8,908 bases of DNA from 2-12-FULL-41-16 sp964473715 (GTDB lineage Bacteria; Patescibacteriota; Patescibacteriia; Magasanikbacterales; UBA922): assembly GCA_964473715.1 (NCBI GenBank), contig CAYYQC010000037.1, positions 1-8,908 on the forward strand, given 5' to 3'. Each line of letters begins with the position of its first letter. Position 1 is the first letter of the stretch. Under the pieces are notes generated by a model that had not been told where the DNA came from, made no database searches, and was given only the letters and a program-made list of their open reading frames with translations. The position numbers and the translations under genes are program-made. Of the stretch, positions 1-5,597 are shown one piece after another.

Positions 1-1206
1 GAAGAAACACCAGAATCAGTGAATATTATGACTGTGCATCGGTCCAAAGGTTTGGAATTTAAATATGTGTTTGTAGTCAATGTAGCCGAAGGTCGATTTC
101 CAAGCGCGCGGCGTGGTGAAGGTTTAACCTTGCCCGATGAATTGATTCACGAAGTGCTGCCAAGCGGGGATTATCATTTCCAAGAAGAACGCCGTTTGTT
201 TTATGTGGCCATGACTCGCGCCAAAGAGCGGTTAATTCTAACCAGTGCCAAAAATTACGGCGGAAAATTAGAAAAAAAAGTTTCCCGCTTTTTGGTCGAA
301 GCCAATTTAGCCGCGGCCCCACTCAAAGGTAAACGCGTGTCAGTGGGTGAAGCGATCAGTAATTTTGGAGTAGAAAAAACTGCGCCCGCGGAATTCAATT
401 ATCCATTACCCGCCACGTATTCATTTTCGCAAATGCGTTCGTATGAAACCTGTCCGTACCAATACAAGCTGGGAACGATTTTGCATATTCCAGCACCGAC
501 CACACATCACTTGAGTTATGGTAATACCATTCACAACACCCTGCACCAATTTTACGTGCAAGTCCAACAACTCAATCAGGCGCAGCAAGATTCATTGTTT
601 GATTTACCCGTGCAAACCAAAATTACCGGCGCAGTAAAAGTGCCAAGTTTGCAAACGCTCTTAGAATTGTACGAAGCGTGCTGGCAACCTGATGGTTACC
701 CAAGTAAGCAAGAGAAAAATGCCTATTTTGCCAAAGGAAAAGAAGAACTAAAGACTTTTTATGAGGCCAATGATGGACAATGGACCGTACCAACGGCTTT
801 GGAAAAAGGCTTTAAAATAAAAGTGGGGGATTATATTATTTCTGGTCGCATTGATCGGGTGGATTCTTTACCCGACAACAGTCTACACATTATTGATTAC
901 AAAACTGGCAAACCCAAAGACAAATTAACTAAAGAAGACAAAGAACAATTGTTGTTGTACCACTTGGTAGCGCAAAAATTGCCAGAATATCGCAATTTGG
1001 GACCAGTGGGAAAATTATCATTTCACTATTTAACCAATAATCAGAGTGTGGATTTTGTGGCTGAACCAGATGATGTGACTGAATGGCACAGTAAAATGAT
1101 TACGATTATTGACGGTATTCAGGCTCGAAATTTTGTGGCGACGCCAGATAAAATTAAATGCGAATATTGTCCGTTTAAAGCCATTTGTGAGTTTAGCGTA
1201 GCCTAG
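1..1206 (+). CDS. UvrD/Rep-family DNA helicase fused to a RecB/AddB-like Fe-S nuclease, 5'-truncated
   Basis: This is the C-terminal 401 codons of a superfamily 1A helicase with a nuclease domain; the Walker A half lies before the window and the frame is open from base 1. Helicase motif V reads MTVHRSKGLEF (28-60) and motif VI reads EERRLFYVAMTRAKE (184-228). From about base 420 a PD-(D/E)XK nuclease domain follows: a first cysteine in ETCPYQY (codon 451), a YGNTIH segment (517-534), GRIDRVD with its Asp at 853 and IIDYKTGK with Asp 895 and Lys 901. It ends with CEYCPFKAIC (Cys codons 1159, 1168, 1186), the C-x2-C-x5-C spacing of AddB/Cas4-type nucleases that, with the first Cys, bind a 4Fe-4S cluster. 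Such proteins unwind and trim DNA ends in recombinational repair. The GTG at base 19 lies inside motif V and is not a start. The architecture is clear; the exact subfamily (AdnAB-like, AddA-like or a CPR-specific UvrD) cannot be decided without the N-terminal half. Confidence 0.93.
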   Translation, partial: EETPESVNIMTVHRSKGLEFKYVFVVNVAEGRFPSARRGEGLTLPDELIHEVLPSGDYHFQEERRLFYVAMTRAKERLILTSAKNYGGKLEKKVSRFLVEANLAAAPLKGKRVSVGEAISNFGVEKTAPAEFNYPLPATYSFSQMRSYETCPYQYKLGTILHIPAPTTHHLSYGNTIHNTLHQFYVQVQQLNQAQQDSLFDLPVQTKITGAVKVPSLQTLLELYEACWQPDGYPSKQEKNAYFAKGKEELKTFYEANDGQWTVPTALEKGFKIKVGDYIISGRIDRVDSLPDNSLHIIDYKTGKPKDKLTKEDKEQLLLYHLVAQKLPEYRNLGPVGKLSFHYLTNNQSVDFVAEPDDVTEWHSKMITIIDGIQARNFVATPDKIKCEYCPFKAICEFSVA

Positions 1207-1216
1207 AGAAAACCGG

Positions 1217-1250
1217 TTGATATTACCCCTAGGGTATGGTACCTTATAAA
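1217..1250 (+). promoter_or_regulatory. Possible promoter in the gap before the DUF721 gene
   Basis: The 67-base gap after the helicase gene is the first break in an otherwise packed gene row, so a promoter is plausible. TTGATA (1217-1222) matches five of six bases of a -35 box. The hexamer at the ideal 17-base spacing, TACCTT (1240-1245), is a poor -10 box. TATAAA (1245-1250) is a good -10 hexamer, but it is 22 bases from TTGATA and has only a weak -35 at proper spacing. No single pair is convincing, hence the low confidence. Confidence 0.3.
1224..1243. repeat. Overlapping TACC/GGTA inverted repeats, operator-like
   Basis: Three half-sites occur in 20 bases: TACCC at 1224-1228, GGGTA at 1232-1236 and TACC at 1240-1243. 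The first two form a 5-base inverted repeat with a 3-base spacer; the second and third form a 4-base one that also contains the perfect palindrome GGTACC (1238-1243). CCCTAGGG (1227-1234) is a further perfect 8-base palindrome. The arms are too short and lack a T-run, so this is unlikely to be a terminator. The position within a possible promoter would suit a small operator, but no regulator is known. Confidence 0.35.
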
Positions 1251-1254
1251 GGAG
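1248..1254 (+). promoter_or_regulatory. Strong Shine-Dalgarno-like AAAGGAG, unusually far from its ATG
   Basis: AAAGGAG is the best Shine-Dalgarno match ahead of any start in the window, but it ends 19 bases before the ATG at 1274, when 5-10 is normal. An in-frame TAA at 1256-1258 bars a start further upstream. The only in-frame codons at a normal distance are GTT (1259) and two ATT codons (1262 and 1265), and ATT is a rare start codon. Either the site is fortuitous, or translation starts at ATT and adds three or four residues. Confidence 0.35.
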
Positions 1255-1273
1255 TTAAGTTATTATTAGATTT

Positions 1274-1570
1274 ATGTCGTTTACTCCACTTGGAGACGCA
1301 TTAAAGGAGAAAATGGGTAAAACCACAGCCATGGGCAAGGCCCTGGAATCTAATGGCGCGGTGGTGGCTGGGGAAACTGTACTTGCAGAATTGTTTGGTG
1401 ACTTGGCCAAGCAAGCTAAGCCTTTGTTTTTGAAAAACCGCACCTTAACTGTGAGTTGTGCTAGTTCGGCCATTGCGCAAGAAATTCGCGTGAATCAAAC
1501 CAAGATTGTGGAAGAAATTAATGCCAAACTTGGTAAAAGTGAAGTGGATCGCATTCGGTATTTGGCTTAA
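1274..1570 (+). CDS. DUF721 / DciA-like protein
   Basis: This 98-residue cytoplasmic protein consists of a single DUF721 domain. The recognisable part is the second half: a beta strand (RTLTVSC), then SSAIAQEIRVNQTKIVEEIN, then a short strand ending in VDRIRYL. This matches the family pattern of a strand, S-x-x-W/I-A-Q-E-L and a closing I-R-(F/Y). DUF721 includes DciA, the ancestral loader or regulator of the replicative helicase DnaB in bacteria lacking DnaC/DnaI. That role is a reasonable inference here but is not shown by sequence alone. The protein is short and has none of the long disordered tails seen in some DciA proteins. The gene is first of the cluster running to mrdA and is followed after 5 bases by a membrane protein gene. 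ATG is taken as the start because it gives the usual MSFTPLGDAL-type N-terminus. Confidence 0.78.
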   Translation: MSFTPLGDALKEKMGKTTAMGKALESNGAVVAGETVLAELFGDLAKQAKPLFLKNRTLTVSCASSAIAQEIRVNQTKIVEEINAKLGKSEVDRIRYLA

Positions 1571-1575
1571 AGTCT

Positions 1576-1995
1576 ATGACTCTTCGTTTGTATTTGGTAA
1601 CCATGGCCATTGCCACTTTACTTTGTTGGCTTTCTTTTGGTTTAGTGTTGGTAAATGTAGACCCAGAAGTGGCCACCATGCTTACGTTTGGATTTTTTTA
1701 CGCAAGTTTATTCCTTAGTTTGGCTGGAACAATTTCACTGCTATTATTTGGATGGTATAAAAAATGGTGGAAGGATGAAGCTCCACTTTTTGCTTATGTA
1801 TCAAAAAGTTTTCGCGAAGGCAATGTAGTGGCCGCGTTTTTAACCATTACTTTATTTTTATGGGGAGTAGATTGGCTATCATGGTGGACAGGCAGTCTCA
1901 TGGCTACTGCTTTTATCCTTACGGTTTCTCTTATGTGGTCCATGGCTCCCAGACATGAAGCGCCCACCACTCATCAACGTTCCAATTTTATTTAA
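1576..1995 (+). CDS. Small four-helix membrane protein, function unknown
   Basis: The product has 139 residues and four likely transmembrane helices at about 5-27, 36-60, 84-101 and 102-122. A basic loop (YKKWWK, 61-66) leads into a connecting segment ending in SFREGN (78-83), just before helix 3. The C-terminal tail is short, polar and His-rich. There is no signal peptide cleavage site and no catalytic motif. I do not recognise a named family. My impression is that proteins with this helix-hairpin, S-x-R-x-G, helix-hairpin plan recur in Patescibacteria genomes, often unannotated. The gene starts 5 bases after the DUF721 stop and ends 7 bases before the preferred proS start, so it is almost certainly co-transcribed with both. 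No Shine-Dalgarno sequence precedes the ATG. The coding call is strong because of the coherent hydrophobic pattern and tight fit; the function is open. Confidence 0.8.
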   Translation: MTLRLYLVTMAIATLLCWLSFGLVLVNVDPEVATMLTFGFFYASLFLSLAGTISLLLFGWYKKWWKDEAPLFAYVSKSFREGNVVAAFLTITLFLWGVDWLSWWTGSLMATAFILTVSLMWSMAPRHEAPTTHQRSNFI

Positions 1996-2002
1996 AATAA
2001 AT

Positions 2003-3250
2003 ATGCGTCAATCTCAATTGTTTACAAAAACTCGCAAAACTTTACCAGCTGATGAAACTGCCAAAAACGCGCAGCTTCTTATTCAGGCAGGCTATGTTTA
2101 TAAAGTTATGGCCGGTGTGTACGCATATACACCGCTTGGACTTCGCGTGTTGGAAAATATCAAACATATTGTTCGCGAAGAAATGAATGCGGTAAATGGT
2201 CAAGAAATTATCATGAGTAGTTTGCAGCGCAAAGAAACTTGGGAAGGTACTGGACGTTGGGATGATGAAACCGTTGATGTGTGGTTTAAATCAAAATTAA
2301 AAGATGACACTGAAATTGGGTTTGGTTGGAGTCATGAAGAAGCTATCATGGAAATGATGCAACAATTTGTAAATAGTTATCGCGACCTGCCAACCAGTGT
2401 GTATCAATTCCAAACCAAACTTCGCAATGAACTTCGCGCCAAAAGCGGCATTATGCGTGGCCGTGAGTTTGTGATGAAAGACATGTATTCGCTCCATGCA
2501 ACGCAAGAAGACATGGATGTATATTATGACAAGATAATTGCTGCCTACAAGCGCTGTTATGAACGTCTTGGACTTGGTGATAGTACATTTGTCACTTTTG
2601 CCAGTGGTGGCGCATTTACCAAATTCAGTCATGAATTTCAAACTATTTGTGACGCTGGTGAAGATATTTTGTATGTAAATGATGATCGTTCTGTGGCTGT
2701 AAACGAAGAGGTCCTTGATGAAGCTGCAAAAGAATTGGGCGTGGATAAGTCGGCATTAAAGCCAGTTAAAAGTGCTGAAGTTGGTAATATTTTCAAATTT
2801 GGCACGGAAAAATCTGAAAAAATGGGTATTTATTTTACCGATAAAGACGGAACGCAAAAACCAATTTATTTAGCATCATATGGTATTGGTATTACGCGTG
2901 TCATGGGCGTGATTGTGGAAAAGTTTGCTGATGATAAAGGTATTGTTTGGCCAGAAGCAGTGGCCCCATTTGCTGTGCATTTGGTTTCACTGGCTAAAAC
3001 TCCAGAAGAAGTTGCCAAAGCCGATGAATTATACGAAACATTAATGAGTAAGGGTGTGGAAGTCTTATATGATAATCGTTCAGACGTAAGTGCTGGTGCT
3101 AAATTTGCCGATAGTGATTTAATTGGAATTCCTACGCGCGTGGTTTTATCTGCGCGTTCATTAGAAAACGGCGGTGTAGAATGTAAAAAAAGAAATCAAA
3201 CTGAGTCTGAAGTCCTGTCCATTGACCAGTTCTTAAATAAATATGTTTAA
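2003..3250 (+). CDS. proS: Prolyl-tRNA synthetase, short form without the INS editing domain
   Basis: This class II synthetase charges tRNA-Pro with proline in the cytoplasm. At 415 residues it is far shorter than the roughly 570-residue bacterial form. The N-terminus MRQSQLFTKTRKTLPADE and the segment LIQAGYVYKVMAGVYAYTPLG are typical. Motif 2 lies at about 136-166 (QTKLRNELR, REFVMKDMYSLH) and motif 3 at 291-320 (SYGIGITR with Arg299, then GIVWPEAVAP). The anticodon-binding domain runs from about 322 to the end. Between SHEFQ (209-213) and EVGNIFKFG (259-267) there are only about 45 residues where E. coli ProRS carries the roughly 180-residue INS domain that deacylates Ala-tRNA-Pro. Motif 1 reads IIMSSLQ where most bacterial enzymes have MPxxQP, and the TxE loop begins WSHEE rather than PTHEE. 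The ATG at 2003 is preferred over the in-frame 1955 because family homology starts there and 1955 would overlap the previous gene. The stop overlaps the mreB start by 8 bases. Confidence 0.96.
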   Translation: MRQSQLFTKTRKTLPADETAKNAQLLIQAGYVYKVMAGVYAYTPLGLRVLENIKHIVREEMNAVNGQEIIMSSLQRKETWEGTGRWDDETVDVWFKSKLKDDTEIGFGWSHEEAIMEMMQQFVNSYRDLPTSVYQFQTKLRNELRAKSGIMRGREFVMKDMYSLHATQEDMDVYYDKIIAAYKRCYERLGLGDSTFVTFASGGAFTKFSHEFQTICDAGEDILYVNDDRSVAVNEEVLDEAAKELGVDKSALKPVKSAEVGNIFKFGTEKSEKMGIYFTDKDGTQKPIYLASYGIGITRVMGVIVEKFADDKGIVWPEAVAPFAVHLVSLAKTPEEVAKADELYETLMSKGVEVLYDNRSDVSAGAKFADSDLIGIPTRVVLSARSLENGGVECKKRNQTESEVLSIDQFLNKYV

Positions 3251-4292
3251 ATTTTTCCGGACTAAAGGACAAGACATCGGTGTAGATTTGGGTACTGGCA
3301 ATACTCGTCTTTATACTAAGGATAAAGGAATTACGATTGATGAACCAACCGTGGTAGCGGTAAATACTAAGACTGAACAAATTTTGGCCGTGGGTGATGA
3401 AGCCAAACAAATGCTGGGTAAAACTCCACCACATATCATGGTTACTCGTCCGCTTTTGCATGGGATTATTTCAGATTATGAAGTCGCCGAAAAAATGCTC
3501 CGGTATTTTATTGATAAAGTGCATGATGGCGGAATGTCTGTATTATCTCGTCCGCGCGTAGTGGTGGGTGTACCTCTTGATGTTACTGAAGTAGAAGCCA
3601 AAGCTGTAGAAGATGCCATTTTAGCGGCTGGTGCTCGCGAAGTGTTTATTGTACAAGAGCCAATGCTCGCGGCGATTGGTGGACGCATGCCGATTGAAGA
3701 TCCAATTGGAAATTTAATTGTAGATGTTGGGGCGGGTAAAACTGAAGTGGCCGTAATTTCTTTACATGGCGTTGTCACATGGAAATCTACGCCAGTGGCT
3801 GGTGAAGAAATGAATAAAAATATTGTGCAGTATGCGCGCGAAGTATTTAATTTGTTTGTGGGAGAAGCGCATGCTGAATATATTAAAATAAAAGTAGGTG
3901 CAGTCATGGCTGGTCCGGAAATTTTGCAAATTCCCATGCGTGGTCGAGATGTAATTACTGGCTTACCAAAAGAAGTCATGATTACTGATCGACATGTGCG
4001 CGAAGCCCTTGATCGTTCAATTCAAACCATTGTTGATCATATTAAAATGACCTTGGAAGTGACACCTCCAGAATTAACTGCTGATATTCATGAGCGCGGT
4101 TTGTTATTAACTGGTGGTGGAGCTTTAATTTCAGGCTTAGACAAAATTATTACGCGGGAAACTTCAATTCCTGTGCGCGTGGTAGATGACCCGTTATCAG
4201 CTGTAATTCGTGGTACGGCGGCACTTCTTGATGATCAAAAATTATTAGATTTGGTGCGTCTTCCATCGGCTCGCCAATCAGTTCGTTCTTGA
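3243..4292 (+). CDS. mreB: Rod shape-determining actin-like protein MreB (divergent)
   Basis: MreB forms membrane-bound ATP-dependent filaments that organise side-wall peptidoglycan synthesis. The length, 349 residues, is normal. The actin-fold nucleotide motifs appear in order: phosphate-1 DLGTGNT (15-21), the segment around TEVE (115-118) holding the conserved Glu, EPMLAAIGG (139-147), phosphate-2 DVGAGKTE (161-168) and the adenosine motif LTGGGAL (289-295). The N-terminal MFKFFR is hydrophobic and basic, fitting a membrane anchor. PPELTADIHERG before the adenosine motif is diagnostic of MreB rather than other actin-like proteins. Oddities: phosphate-2 has A164 and K166 where most MreBs have Gly and Thr (DIGGGTTE); the usual GGD is AGE (186-188); and the loop before TEVE reads VPLD rather than VPSG/VPCG. 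The gene starts inside the end of proS and has no Shine-Dalgarno site, so it may be translationally coupled. It heads the mreB-mreC-mreD-mrdA module. Confidence 0.95.
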   Translation: MFKFFRTKGQDIGVDLGTGNTRLYTKDKGITIDEPTVVAVNTKTEQILAVGDEAKQMLGKTPPHIMVTRPLLHGIISDYEVAEKMLRYFIDKVHDGGMSVLSRPRVVVGVPLDVTEVEAKAVEDAILAAGAREVFIVQEPMLAAIGGRMPIEDPIGNLIVDVGAGKTEVAVISLHGVVTWKSTPVAGEEMNKNIVQYAREVFNLFVGEAHAEYIKIKVGAVMAGPEILQIPMRGRDVITGLPKEVMITDRHVREALDRSIQTIVDHIKMTLEVTPPELTADIHERGLLLTGGGALISGLDKIITRETSIPVRVVDDPLSAVIRGTAALLDDQKLLDLVRLPSARQSVRS

Positions 4293-4297
4293 GTCAT

Positions 4298-5053
4298 ATG
4301 CGCAAGTATGCAGTCACCGCCGCGCTTATTGCCGGAGTGCTGCTCCTGGCAGTTTTTTTGCGTGCCTATGGCTCATGGGGATTTGTTGAAAGAAGTATTC
4401 GCGCAGTTACTGACACAACTTTGAAATGGTCATACCAATCAAGCGTGGAAATAAAAAGTGGCGAAGAAGCAATTGCTCATAATAATGTAAATTCTTGTAC
4501 TGAGGAAAGTGCGCGTTTGACGCAATTAGAATTAGAAAATAATGAGTTGCGCACACAATTAAATTTTTTAAAAGATACTTCACATCATGTGGGTGCTACA
4601 GTGATTGGTCGTGCGCTAGATCCAATTGGCACTACGATAATTATTGACCGCGGCGCAGCTGATGGAATTGTGTTAAATCGTCCAGTGATTGTAAATAATG
4701 GTTATTTTATTGGTAAAATTGCCCGCGTAGATGAACACACATCAGTGGTTCGGCTGATGAGTGATTTTCAAAGTAAAACCGCGGCCACCGTGGATAATCG
4801 TGATAAAAGTTTGGGAGTAGTTGAGGGAGGTTTTGGTCTAACAGTTCGGTTAAATTTAATTCCGCAAAATGAAGTGATTCGGCCTGGAGATGTTGTGATT
4901 ACATCAGGGCTTGAACCAGATTTACCGCGTGGACTAGCAATTGGAACGGTGGAAGTAGTAGAAAAAAAACCACAAGAACCATTTCAACAGGCTATTATTA
5001 AACCTAGTGCTGATTTACACGCGCTCACCGTGGTTTCAGTAATTCTGCCATAA
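4298..5053 (+). CDS. mreC: Rod shape-determining protein MreC
   Basis: MreC is a bitopic membrane protein whose periplasmic part scaffolds the elongasome and activates PBP2. The 251-residue product has one N-terminal transmembrane helix (about 5-22). A coiled coil at about 67-93 (LTQLELENNELRTQL) follows, then the two beta-barrel domains of the family: VIGRALDP and IIIDRGAADGI (103-124), VIVNNGYFIGKIARVDEH (130-147), VRLMSD (151-156), GVVEGG (173-178), and RPGDVVITSG and PRGLAIGTV (195-218). Length is near the family norm. ATG at 4298 leaves a 5-base gap after mreB. A TTG at 4289 in the same frame would overlap the mreB TGA as TTGA and add only three residues (MSH), so the two starts cannot be separated on protein grounds. 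I prefer ATG. No Shine-Dalgarno site is seen. Confidence 0.94.
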   Translation: MRKYAVTAALIAGVLLLAVFLRAYGSWGFVERSIRAVTDTTLKWSYQSSVEIKSGEEAIAHNNVNSCTEESARLTQLELENNELRTQLNFLKDTSHHVGATVIGRALDPIGTTIIIDRGAADGIVLNRPVIVNNGYFIGKIARVDEHTSVVRLMSDFQSKTAATVDNRDKSLGVVEGGFGLTVRLNLIPQNEVIRPGDVVITSGLEPDLPRGLAIGTVEVVEKKPQEPFQQAIIKPSADLHALTVVSVILP

Positions 5054-5054
5054 T

Positions 5055-5597
5055 ATGAAGCAGAATTGGATTACTGCTTTGCTTCTTGCGCCACTTACGA
5101 TTGTGGCAGTTTTAGCTTTGCAAAGTGCAGTTTTACTTTTGCCATATCCACTCAGTAGTTTTAATGTAGCCATTTTTGCTTTAATTTTTGCATTATTAAT
5201 TTGGGAAAGCGGGGGAGTAGTATGGTTTACGGCTGTACTCTATGCCATTATTGATTGGTATTCAGCCACGCCTTATGGGCTTATTTTAATTTCGAGTACT
5301 TTGGCCATGCTCACTGTGCTTTGGTTTTATCGCAGTTTTTTTACCAATCGCAGTCCAATCTCAGCCGGTGCTTTGACCGCGCTTCTGACCTCTTCGCGCT
5401 TGGTATATTATGGAATCGGATATTTTGTGCTAAGTTTTTCACCTTCAATTCAAAGTCCGCCTTTAACCACACTCTTCGCCGCGCTTATCATGGAAGTGCT
5501 TATCACTAGCCCGGTAGTATTTGTGGTATATTTAGGAGTGAGCCGTTTGGTACCGGCCCTTAGAGTTACTCATACCACTTCGCTCCGTAATTTATGA
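5055..5597 (+). CDS. mreD: MreD-like membrane protein
   Basis: This 180-residue, very hydrophobic protein has five or six transmembrane segments (about 8-29, 36-52, 54-69, 73-92, 105-127, 138-165). MreD is a polytopic partner of MreC needed for the rod complex, usually 160-180 residues with six helices and poorly conserved in sequence. Identification rests mainly on position, directly between mreC and mrdA, plus size and topology. Charged or polar residues within membrane segments (E51, D67) resemble the sparse conserved acidic positions of the family but are not decisive. The gene starts one base after the mreC stop and its TGA overlaps the mrdA ATG (ATGA at 5594-5597), so the three genes form one translational unit. 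The symbol is given by synteny. The alternative is an unrelated CPR membrane protein occupying the same slot. Confidence 0.75.
   Translation: MKQNWITALLLAPLTIVAVLALQSAVLLLPYPLSSFNVAIFALIFALLIWESGGVVWFTAVLYAIIDWYSATPYGLILISSTLAMLTVLWFYRSFFTNRSPISAGALTALLTSSRLVYYGIGYFVLSFSPSIQSPPLTTLFAALIMEVLITSPVVFVVYLGVSRLVPALRVTHTTSLRNL

Noticed and set aside
19..1206. GTG at 19 as the start of a 395-residue protein
   Set aside because: The GTG lies in the strand leading into helicase motif V, and the frame is open to base 1. It is an internal valine of a truncated gene.
1227..1243. Rho-independent terminator after the helicase gene
   Set aside because: The palindromes are only 4-5 bases per arm and no T-run follows; an operator or chance is more likely.
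1955..2002. Earlier ATG for proS adding 16 residues
   Set aside because: It would overlap the membrane protein gene by 41 bases, and the added residues have no family counterpart; the typical ProRS N-terminus begins at 2003.
2297..2641. 114-residue open frame on the - strand inside proS
   Set aside because: It is antisense to ProRS motif 2 and has no recognisable family features of its own.
3222..3250. TTGACC (3222-3227) as the -35 of an mreB promoter
   Set aside because: No acceptable -10 hexamer lies 16-18 bases downstream, and the sequence is explained as proS coding sequence.
3476..3979. 167-residue open frame on the - strand opposite mreB
   Set aside because: Composition is Ser/Thr/Pro-rich and low in coherent motifs, as expected for the mirror of a strongly coding frame; mreB on the + strand has clear family motifs through this stretch.
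5255..5509. 84-residue open frame on the + strand inside the mreD-like gene
   Set aside because: It is out of frame with a well-placed membrane protein whose start and stop mesh with its neighbours; no start signal or motif supports it.
4290..5597. TGA recoded as glycine or tryptophan (codes 25 or 4)
   Set aside because: The mreB and mreD-like genes end in TGA exactly at normal family lengths and at the start of the next gene, and no gene has internal TGA.
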